A stretch of DNA of 45,273 nucleotides, taken from NCBI GenBank assembly GCA_028708075.1, contig JAQVZS010000009.1, positions 21,367 through 66,639 on the forward strand. Direction: 5' to 3'. Numbering within the stretch: the first letter of the stretch is position 1; the number at the start of each line of letters is the position of its first letter. A program made the translations under genes and the position numbers. Below the pieces are notes generated by a model that saw only the letters and a list, made by a program, of their open reading frames with translations, made no database searches and was not told where the DNA came from. The stretch comes from Massilibacteroides sp. (GTDB taxonomy: Bacteria; Bacteroidota; Bacteroidia; Bacteroidales; Tannerellaceae). Below are positions 15,951 through 23,072 of the stretch, piece by piece.

Positions 15951-16189
15951 AACCGACAAAGCGACCAAATCCTGACGATGAACAAGAAAGAAAAACACAT
16001 TATTTCTTTCCTTTTAGTTTTCTAAAATCACTACCTAATAGATTCCAAATCAATTTGAAATGGGTAAAACCAACTCAATATTCTTCTATTCGTACGAGAA
16101 ATTTGAGGCTAACTGACTTCGGGATGATTTTTTGTTTCTTTTTCTACCATCGGGAAGGCGTTTTTTGTCTTTTCTCAAACCGACAAAGC
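15951..16189. repeat. 12-bp direct repeat flanking about 215 bp of gene-free DNA
   Basis: AACCGACAAAGC occurs at 15951-15962 and again at 16178-16189, framing nearly all of the spacer between bactofilin and malQ. The enclosed DNA has no supported gene, only a 15-codon frame (MNKKEKHIISFLLVF) at 15979-16026. It may be the scar of a deletion or insertion, or chance. Confidence 0.5.
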
Positions 16190-16206
16190 AAACTTTTCAA
16201 CAATGC

Positions 16207-18900
16207 TTAATGCTGTTTACGAGCGCTATGTTCGATCAAGGCACGGATTTTTTCATTAAAACTTCGCGCTTGTAACAAATCCTCCAAGGTCAAATGCATA
16301 CGATAACGCCAATAATGATTCGTCTGCGCCGGAACATTGATACGCTCTACTCTCTCGTCCACCCGCTTAAGCGTATCGTCCATGGCCAACCAGTCCTGTA
16401 ACGGAATTATAGTCAGCATAGAAGATGCAGATAAATGATCCGACACGATCTGTTCAGCCAGTAAGCCAGTACATTCCGAAGGCGCTTCTCCTTCCCTCCC
16501 GAGAACAAGATTATAATAACGTCGCGTCTTTGCCTGGTCTTCTTTCCACCAATTTCTCAATGGGCTCATATCGTGCGTTGAAGTAGTACAGACAGAACGA
16601 TAAGGTAAAGATGACAAGTCAGCGAATTCCACGCCCAACGTCTTCGGCATCCGTTCGATCTCTAAGCTCAACAACTGAAGCTGATCCATTACTTCCGGAA
16701 CAGTAGCGGGTATCATACCCAAATCCTCCGCGCAGACAAGCATTTCCGTCGAATCCATCAACGGAACTAGTCTCTTTAAAGCCTCTTCCTTCCAGAATGC
16801 ATTATGGCGGGAATAAAAATAGTCTTTATACAAAGCATCGAAGGCACAACGCTCCTTTTCATTTAATTCCCTGTATAAAAAAGACTGGGAAGCTGAAATT
16901 CGCGGATGATATCGTCCTTCTTTCCGGGGATCTTTCAGGAAAAGCACCTCGTTGGCAATTGCAAACAAACCCTGTCGGATGCGAAGTGATTTTGGGTCTG
17001 TATTTCCGGCAAACAAAGTAGCGATTTTCCGTTGTGTGTCACAAAAAGGTTTCAACACATAATGATGAGCGGAAGATTGCGCCAAAAAACTTCCAATCAC
17101 TTTCTCTACATCATTTCCAAAGAGTTCCGGCAAATACCGTCGGTCAATGCGCGCCGAAAGGAAACGATCTTCTTCAAAACGAAGTCCTGCCTGTTCAATC
17201 TCGTCGGCCGACAAGGGTAAAGACGGATTAAAATGTCCGCAAAGCCCCTCTACATACTCTTCCGGAATCTCCCAAATGCGAAAAAACCCCAGAATATGAT
17301 CGATACGAAAACAATCAAAGAAGTCGTTCATCTTCGCAAAACGCTTTTTCCACCAAACATAGCCGTCTTTTTCCATAGTCTCCCAACGATAAGTCGGAAA
17401 AAGCCAGTTCTGCCCCTGAACGGAAAAGTCGTCTGGGGGAGCTCCACATTGACCGTTCAAATTAAAATAATCCGGTTCCGTCCAAACTTCCACACTATAC
17501 CGATTTACCCCTATCGGTAAATCCCCCTTTAATACGATTCCGTTAGTGCGGGCATATTGCGTCACTTCTCCGAATTGCTTATCAAGTACAAATTGAAGAT
17601 AATAAGTAAAGGCAATTTCGGGATAAGCTGAACTTTCAGAATCACATAACCGGTTCACCATGACTCGGTCATAAACATTGCTTTGATCCCATTGATCGAA
17701 AAGAGATGTAGCATAGAAATCCCTTAAATAGCAAAAAACAGCGTACGGCATCAGCCAGAATTTATTCCTTTCAAAGAAAGAACGAAATTCATCATTATCC
17801 ATCAAATAAGAAAGTCCCTCCTGCTCGATAAATTCACGGCAATAACTCATTTTCGCACGAAGCACCGCTTCATAGTCTACCTCCTCACCAGCATTTAGCT
17901 CACGCCATTTACATTCATAAAAATGTCTTCTTTCTGCATTGATCAACGTACCTATTGAGTGCAGATCAATATATAAGGGATGAATAGCGTAAATAGACAT
18001 CACACTGTACGGATACGAATCAATCCAGGTTCGCGTCAGGCTCGTATCGTTCATGGGCAATACCTGAATAAAACATTGCCCTGTCCGCTTCGCCCAATCG
18101 ATTAGCAAAAACAAATCACCCAGATCACCGACTCCACAACTCTTTTCCGAACGCAAGGAAAATACGGGAATAACCGTGCCGGCACCCTTCCATAAAGGTT
18201 GACCAGCTGGATACCGAAAAAACAATCCGGAAATACAAACGGCCTCACCATCCACTGAAAAATCAAAATATCGATTTTCTCCTTCCTCCCACAAAAAATA
18301 CGACGCGTCCCCTTCATCCTTTATCAGGAATTTACAAACGAAAGGAAACTTCAGTTGCATCGCATCCAACATGATCCGCCAACATCCACGATCTTCAGGA
18401 AACATACGCAAAGCCGATTCAGGATTCCATTTGCCCAAAGCATCCTGAGCACCGGTCAAAGCAAGATACTGCCCCCGTTCTACACGTGGCGCAAAAACTG
18501 AAATCGAAATAAAACGATCGCATTTAAACTTTTCTGTAGCAGAATTCGGATGAGCAAACAGCGCCTTTGTAAAAGCAGAAGAGTAAAAAGGAAGATCAGC
18601 TGGCCGATTCAACCAAAAATCATAAAGCTGATAAAAAACGACCGTTTTCTCGAAAGTCAAAATATGTCCTCGTTCCCATTCGCGAATCACAACACCCGAT
18701 TCCTCCTGTATAAAATAACGGTAAGTCAATTCTTCGGTGTCGTCAGGCAATTCAAGTTCATATCTCCAATATCCCCGAGCAACAAAATACATTTGAGGTG
18801 CAATCGCTTCCTCCCATTTCCCCAAAGCCGGAACAGATCCTACCAGACACAAGTTTTGCCCCCAAACGGTATTATAATGTATATTAAATTGTATTCGCAT
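16207..18900 (-). CDS. malQ: 4-alpha-glucanotransferase with two CBM20 domains
   Basis: MalQ (amylomaltase, GH77) transfers alpha-1,4-glucan segments and is used to process maltodextrins and glycogen in the cytoplasm. The 897-residue protein carries two N-terminal starch-binding CBM20 domains (about 1-95 and 128-225, each with LGKW), then a GH77 barrel. Catalytic residues are nucleophile D534 (FRIDHILGFFR), acid E725 (CAEDLGMIP) and D777 (TSTHDMSPLR). About 140 residues between nucleophile and acid form an insert, the layout of plant DPE2. The ATG at 18900 (MRIQFNIHY) is preferred over 18918, because CBM20 begins there. No signal peptide is present. No other glycogen genes are near. Confidence 0.95.
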   Translation of the reverse strand: MRIQFNIHYNTVWGQNLCLVGSVPALGKWEEAIAPQMYFVARGYWRYELELPDDTEELTYRYFIQEESGVVIREWERGHILTFEKTVVFYQLYDFWLNRPADLPFYSSAFTKALFAHPNSATEKFKCDRFISISVFAPRVERGQYLALTGAQDALGKWNPESALRMFPEDRGCWRIMLDAMQLKFPFVCKFLIKDEGDASYFLWEEGENRYFDFSVDGEAVCISGLFFRYPAGQPLWKGAGTVIPVFSLRSEKSCGVGDLGDLFLLIDWAKRTGQCFIQVLPMNDTSLTRTWIDSYPYSVMSIYAIHPLYIDLHSIGTLINAERRHFYECKWRELNAGEEVDYEAVLRAKMSYCREFIEQEGLSYLMDNDEFRSFFERNKFWLMPYAVFCYLRDFYATSLFDQWDQSNVYDRVMVNRLCDSESSAYPEIAFTYYLQFVLDKQFGEVTQYARTNGIVLKGDLPIGVNRYSVEVWTEPDYFNLNGQCGAPPDDFSVQGQNWLFPTYRWETMEKDGYVWWKKRFAKMNDFFDCFRIDHILGFFRIWEIPEEYVEGLCGHFNPSLPLSADEIEQAGLRFEEDRFLSARIDRRYLPELFGNDVEKVIGSFLAQSSAHHYVLKPFCDTQRKIATLFAGNTDPKSLRIRQGLFAIANEVLFLKDPRKEGRYHPRISASQSFLYRELNEKERCAFDALYKDYFYSRHNAFWKEEALKRLVPLMDSTEMLVCAEDLGMIPATVPEVMDQLQLLSLEIERMPKTLGVEFADLSSLPYRSVCTTSTHDMSPLRNWWKEDQAKTRRYYNLVLGREGEAPSECTGLLAEQIVSDHLSASSMLTIIPLQDWLAMDDTLKRVDERVERINVPAQTNHYWRYRMHLTLEDLLQARSFNEKIRALIEHSARKQH

Positions 18901-18931
18901 ATGTTTCAAATTGAACAAGAAGCGAAGATAT

Positions 18932-18964
18932 AAAAAACGGAAACATGTTACATGTTCCCGTTTT
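18932..18964 (-). terminator. Intrinsic terminator of nrdJ
   Basis: An imperfect palindrome (CGGAAACATGT against ACATGTTCCCG, one mismatch, extended by A/T pairs) is followed on the minus strand by six U (18937-18932). It begins 27 bp after the nrdJ stop and ends about 30 bp before the malQ ATG, so malQ must have its own start of transcription. Confidence 0.88.
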
Positions 18965-18990
18965 AAATTATAGCTGTTTATTTCTCCCTC

Positions 18991-21534
18991 TTATCCGCAT
19001 TTTGAAGCGCCACAATTCGTGCAAATCAGACAGCCTTCCTGATAAATAAGCGTTTCCATCCCACAATTCGGACATTTTTGTCCTTTTAACTCCGTTCCGT
19101 TCGGCATATACTTTTTCAAAGCACGTTCGACCCCATTCTTCCAGGTATTGATCGATTCACTGTCTAATTCCATCCCCTGCACTAGTTTGATCACCTGATC
19201 GATCGGCATCCCGTAACGAAGTACACCGGAAATCAACTTCGCATAATTCCAATATTCGGGATTAAATTTTCCATCCAATCCTTCAATAGTCATTTTATAT
19301 CCACGCTTATTTGTGAACTGAAAATCATAATGCTTATTACCGTCTTCATCATAACTTTTGATAATCTTTCCTTTCGTCACATTTTTGGGAAGCATGATTC
19401 CCTCATCGTCATCAGCCAAACCGGTAAAGATCTCGTACGGACGCCCATTCATCAGCCCCACAAAAGCGATCCATTTCTCCCGATTATTCTGGAATTTCAC
19501 CACATCGGCCTCCAATTCCTTCGGGCGTTTAGCAACAATCACCAACGGCTCCATGCCATTACGATCGTCTTTCTTTTTCTTTTCTTTATCCGTAGAAACC
19601 AATACACCCGAACGAGAACCGTCACGATAAACCGTACATCCTTTACAGCCGCATTTCCAAGCCTCGATATATAAGGTATTTACCAAATCTTCCGTCACAT
19701 CCGACGGCAAATTAATCGTCACACTGATCGAATGATCCACCCATTTCTGAATACGTCCTTGCATCTTTACTTTTTGCAGCCAATCCACATCATTGGATGT
19801 TGCCTTGTTGTAAGGCGATTTTTCCACAAGTTCGTCAATTTCTTCTTGCGAATAGTGTTTGTTCGTGTCGTATCCGTTCGCTTGCATCCACGTTATAAAC
19901 TTATGATGATAAACGATATATTCTTCAAACGCATCGCCCGTCTCGTCTACAAAGTCGACCCGTGCTTCATTGTCATTCGGGTTTACCTTCCTACGTCTTT
20001 TATAAACCGGCAGGAAAACAGGTTCGATCCCCGAAGTCGTTTGTGTCATCAGGCTGGTCGTTCCAGTAGGTGCAATTGTCAGACACGCAATATTACGACG
20101 TCCGTATTTCACCATATCTTTATACAATTGAAGATCGGCTCCGCGTAAACGATTGATAAACGGATTTTTTTCTTCCCGCTTGGAGTCAAAGATCTCAAAA
20201 GCACCACGTTCTTTCGCCAGCTCCACCGAAGAACGATAAGCGGCCAGCGCCAGCTCTTTCTGGATCTTTTCGGCAAAATCCGTTGCTTTTTCGGTTCCGT
20301 ACCGCAGGTTTAAAGCAGCGAGCATATCCCCTTCTGCCGTGATCCCTACACCCGTACGTCGTCCTTGTAAGGTTTTTTTCTGAATTTTCTCCCACAAATG
20401 ACGTTCCGTCCGGCGCACTTCCATCGATTCGGGATCTGAATCGATCTTTTCTAATATTTTTTCAATTTTCTCCGATTCCAGATCGATAATATCATCCATT
20501 ATTCGTTGAGCCAATCCGACATGTTTCTTAAACAAATCGAAATCAAAAGCAGCTTTCGCCGTAAACGGATCCTTAACATACGAATATAAATTGATCGCCA
20601 ACAAACGACAACTGTCATACGGACAGAGTGGAATCTCACCACAGGGATTCGTAGAAACCGTACGAAAGCCTAAGTCGGCATAACAATCAGGAACAGATTC
20701 TTTCAAGATCGTATCCCAAAAAAGCACACCCGGTTCGGCCGATTTCCAAGCATTATGAATAATCTTCGCCCACAATTCAGCCGCATTGATCGTCTTTTCA
20801 TACACAGGCGCGTCTGAATCCACTGGATATTGCTGCTTGTATTCTGTTCCATAAATCACGGATTTCATAAACTCGTCATCTACTTTCACAGACACATTAG
20901 CTCCCGTAACTTTTCCTTCCACCATTTTAGCGTCGATAAACGATTCCGAATCAGGATGTTTGACCGATACGCTCAACATCAAAGCACCGCGACGCCCGTC
21001 TTGAGCCACCTCGCGCGTAGAATTAGAATAACGTTCCATAAAAGGAACCAGACCAGTGGATGTCAGCGCCGAATTCTTCACCGGCGAACCTTTCGGACGA
21101 ATATGGGACAAGTCATGACCGACGCCTCCCCTCCGCTTCATCAGTTGCACCTGTTCTTCATCTATGCGGATAATCGCGCCATACGAATCGGCCCGACCAT
21201 CCAGTCCGATCACAAAACAATTAGAAAGAGAAGCAATTTGGAAATCATTTCCTATCCCGTTCATAGGGCTTCCCTGCGGAACAATATACCGAAAACGGTC
21301 AAGCAACGCGAAAAGATCTTTTTCAGATAACGGATTCTGATATTTCTTTTCTATACGGGCAATTTCACTCGCCAGACGATGATGCATATCTTCGGGTGAC
21401 TTTTCGTAGATATTGCCAAAAGCATCTTTCAGCGCATACTTATTAACCCATACTTTCGCGGCTAATTCATCACCCCCAAAATAAGTCAACGAAGCGGCAT
21501 AAGCTTCGTCGAATGTGTAAGTTTTACGATTCAC
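18991..21534 (-). CDS. nrdJ: Adenosylcobalamin-dependent (class II) ribonucleotide reductase
   Basis: The enzyme reduces ribonucleotides to deoxyribonucleotides using a B12-derived radical, with no need for oxygen. The 847-residue protein holds the catalytic N296-C298-E300 set (STNPCGEIPL), the reductant cysteine pair C106 (SNCFV) and C309 (DSCRLLAINL), and the phosphate loop APTGTTS. A TSCPD domain (WKCGCKGCTVYRDGSR) and a C-terminal zinc-ribbon (CPNC, CTNC, KCG) follow, the normal vitamin B12-dependent NrdJ layout. It is monocistronic, with a promoter at 21559-21590 and a terminator at 18932-18964. No cobalamin riboswitch is visible upstream. Confidence 0.96.
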   Translation of the reverse strand: MNRKTYTFDEAYAASLTYFGGDELAAKVWVNKYALKDAFGNIYEKSPEDMHHRLASEIARIEKKYQNPLSEKDLFALLDRFRYIVPQGSPMNGIGNDFQIASLSNCFVIGLDGRADSYGAIIRIDEEQVQLMKRRGGVGHDLSHIRPKGSPVKNSALTSTGLVPFMERYSNSTREVAQDGRRGALMLSVSVKHPDSESFIDAKMVEGKVTGANVSVKVDDEFMKSVIYGTEYKQQYPVDSDAPVYEKTINAAELWAKIIHNAWKSAEPGVLFWDTILKESVPDCYADLGFRTVSTNPCGEIPLCPYDSCRLLAINLYSYVKDPFTAKAAFDFDLFKKHVGLAQRIMDDIIDLESEKIEKILEKIDSDPESMEVRRTERHLWEKIQKKTLQGRRTGVGITAEGDMLAALNLRYGTEKATDFAEKIQKELALAAYRSSVELAKERGAFEIFDSKREEKNPFINRLRGADLQLYKDMVKYGRRNIACLTIAPTGTTSLMTQTTSGIEPVFLPVYKRRRKVNPNDNEARVDFVDETGDAFEEYIVYHHKFITWMQANGYDTNKHYSQEEIDELVEKSPYNKATSNDVDWLQKVKMQGRIQKWVDHSISVTINLPSDVTEDLVNTLYIEAWKCGCKGCTVYRDGSRSGVLVSTDKEKKKKDDRNGMEPLVIVAKRPKELEADVVKFQNNREKWIAFVGLMNGRPYEIFTGLADDDEGIMLPKNVTKGKIIKSYDEDGNKHYDFQFTNKRGYKMTIEGLDGKFNPEYWNYAKLISGVLRYGMPIDQVIKLVQGMELDSESINTWKNGVERALKKYMPNGTELKGQKCPNCGMETLIYQEGCLICTNCGASKCG

Positions 21535-21558
21535 AACTTTTTACTTTTTATTCATTTG

Positions 21559-21590
21559 CAATTTTAGCGATTGTTTATTTATGCTCCAAA
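21559..21590 (-). promoter_or_regulatory. nrdJ promoter
   Basis: On the minus strand TTTG (21590-21587), a 20-base spacer and TAAAATTG (21566-21559, one mismatch to TAnnTTTG) fit the Bacteroidota consensus. The element sits 24 bp upstream of the nrdJ ATG. Confidence 0.6.
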
Positions 21591-21842
21591 TTATTCAAGA
21601 AAAAAAACTTACTTATTAAAAAGTTTTCTTAAAATATAATATAAAACTTTGATAATAAACAATTTAAAGTATAACAAAAACACGATTTGTTGTCCAAAAA
21701 GTACAACTCACTATATTCCAGTGTTTTCCAATAAGAAAATTTGGGGTTTAAAAAAACAAATTAAAAAAACAAATTACTTTTTAAAAAAATAAAGTTTACA
21801 CAAGAAAAAAAAAATAAAGCTGCACAGACAATTAATTTTTTA

Positions 21843-21850
21843 TACATTTG
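21843..21850 (+). promoter_or_regulatory. -7 element of the cold-shock/RRM operon
   Basis: TACATTTG is an exact match to TAnnTTTG and the last good match before the gene. It implies a leader of about 205 nt, long for this organism. Confidence 0.6.
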
Positions 21851-21856
21851 CAAAAA

Positions 21857-22063
21857 GAACAACAAAGTTTATATTGAATCTATCTTCGCAATGCTTTGCT
21901 CCGCTTTCAGCTGGCGGATCTTCTCATCGTAAAAATCGAACTCAAAATCAACTTTTATTGTTATTATTATTAATGATGAATATAAAGTTTTCTTTTTGAG
22001 GGGAAATAAGCATCGACTTGTTTTATTAAAAACAACATAAAAACAAATTATAAAAAGAGATTA
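21857..22063 (+). promoter_or_regulatory. Long 5' leader of the cold-shock-domain gene, possible RNA switch
   Basis: The leader has a GC-richer island with two adjacent hairpins (GCAA-tgct-TTGC at 21888-21899 and CCGC-N9-GCGG at 21901-21917). The second can alternatively fold as GCT-ttc-AGC. TTTATATT (21868-21875) can pair with AATATAAA (21979-21986) to enclose the island. Long leaders that refold with temperature are known for cold-shock genes of other bacteria; for this sequence it is inference. Confidence 0.4.
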
Positions 22064-22510
22064 ATGGCGAAATCAAATTCATTTAACAAAAGAGAATTAG
22101 AAAAGAAGAAAGATCAGAAAAGAAAAGATAAACAACGGCGCAAGGAAGAGCGCAAAGCCAATGCCGGAAGTAAATCATTTGATGACATGATTGCTTATGT
22201 AGACGAAAATGGAGTAATTACCAGCACGCCGCCAGATCCGGATAAAAGACAGGAAGTAAATTTGGAAAGCATTGCAATTGCTGTTCCCAAAAGTGAAGAG
22301 GTGGAAGAAACAACATTAGAGGGATGCGTGGAATATTTTAACCCGGATAAGGGATATGGATTCATTAAAAATCTTACTAATACAGATAAATATTTCTTTC
22401 ATATTAGTCGTGCTCCGGCAAATATTGCCGAAAGAGACAAAGTCACATTTGAATTGGAGCGAGGAGAAAAAGGCATGAATGCTGTAAACATCGCTTTTAT
22501 AAATAAATAA
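22064..22510 (+). CDS. Cold-shock-domain RNA-binding protein with basic N-terminal extension
   Basis: This 148-residue protein has a C-terminal cold-shock domain (about residues 82-148) with the nucleic-acid motifs KGYGFIKN (RNP1) and KYFFHISRA (RNP2). Before it are a very basic segment rich in Lys/Arg/Glu (about 1-38) and an acidic linker. CSDs bind single-stranded RNA or DNA and act as RNA chaperones; classic bacterial Csp proteins are only about 70 residues, so the N-terminal half is an added tail, probably disordered. An RRM protein follows 29 bp downstream, and the two likely share a transcript ending at 22890-22922. Confidence 0.92.
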   Translation: MAKSNSFNKRELEKKKDQKRKDKQRRKEERKANAGSKSFDDMIAYVDENGVITSTPPDPDKRQEVNLESIAIAVPKSEEVEETTLEGCVEYFNPDKGYGFIKNLTNTDKYFFHISRAPANIAERDKVTFELERGEKGMNAVNIAFINK

Positions 22511-22539
22511 TAACAATTATTCACGTTAACAACAAAAAA

Positions 22540-22878
22540 ATGAACATTTATGTTTCCAATTTAAACTTCAGCACAGAAGCTGAGAGTTTACAAGAATTAT
22601 TCGCGAATTACGGTGAAGTCTTATCCGTCAACGTGATCACAGATCGCGAAACCGGACGTTCCAGAGGTTTTGGTTTTATAGACATGCCGAATGACGCGGA
22701 AGCTCAAAAAGCGATTGAAGAGCTAAACGAGACTGAATTCGAAGGTAAAACAATCAATGTCAACGTCGCCCGCCCAAGAACGGAAAGAAATACCACCAGA
22801 AGTGGCGGTTTTAACCGCGGAGGAGGAGGTGGAGGTTATAACCGTGGTGGAAACGGATATAGCAGAAACAGATATTAA
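22540..22878 (+). CDS. RRM-domain RNA-binding protein with Gly/Arg-rich tail
   Basis: This 112-residue protein has one RNA recognition motif (residues 1-78) with RNP2 NIYVSNLNF and RNP1 RGFGFIDM. Its C-terminal tail is rich in Gly, Arg, Tyr and Asn (GGFNRGGGGGGYNRGG). The layout is that of bacterial Rbp/glycine-rich RNA-binding proteins, best known from cyanobacteria and common in Bacteroidota, where they affect mRNA fate. The tail could support weak self-association. It sits 29 bp behind the cold-shock-domain gene and just before a terminator, so the two RNA chaperones form a small operon. Confidence 0.94.
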   Translation: MNIYVSNLNFSTEAESLQELFANYGEVLSVNVITDRETGRSRGFGFIDMPNDAEAQKAIEELNETEFEGKTINVNVARPRTERNTTRSGGFNRGGGGGGYNRGGNGYSRNRY

Positions 22879-22889
22879 ACGATTTTAAA

Positions 22890-22922
22890 TTAAGGGGCTA
22901 TTCCTATCGGATAACCCCTTAA
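22890..22922 (+). terminator. Terminator of the cold-shock/RRM operon
   Basis: TTAAGGGGCTAT (22890-22901) pairs with ATAACCCCTTAA (22911-22922), 12 positions with one mismatch and a nine-base loop. It lies 12 bp after the RRM stop codon. The downstream DNA is T-rich (ATTCTTCTATT) rather than a clean run. Confidence 0.8.
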
Positions 22923-23072
22923 TTCTTCTATTAAATTCTTCTTTATTCTCTTAAAATTCACACATAGATATCGTATTGAAAACAAAGTAATCAGATAAAC
23001 AACAAAAAGGAAGAAAGAACTGTACTGTATTCAAAAAAAATAGGCATTTTTACGGACACATATTAGTATAAC

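Larger units (their letters stand above)
21535..22063. other. AT-rich 529-bp divergent intergenic region between nrdJ and the cold-shock gene
   Basis: No protein gene is supported. From left to right I see the nrdJ promoter (21559-21590) and an inverted repeat CACT-N7-AGTG (21709-21723), close to but one base longer than an NrdR box. A tandem pair of the 13-mer TTAAAAAAACAAA (21748-21773) follows. The cold-shock promoter element (21843-21850) and a leader with a small GC-rich island (21888-21917) complete it. Confidence 0.8.

Noticed and set aside
20830-21330. 166-codon plus-strand frame opposite nrdJ
   Set aside because: It is an antisense shadow of a highly conserved enzyme, with no start context.
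21535-22063. Cobalamin riboswitch upstream of nrdJ
   Set aside because: I could not find a B12-box or a conserved multi-helix core, and the predicted nrdJ leader is too short.
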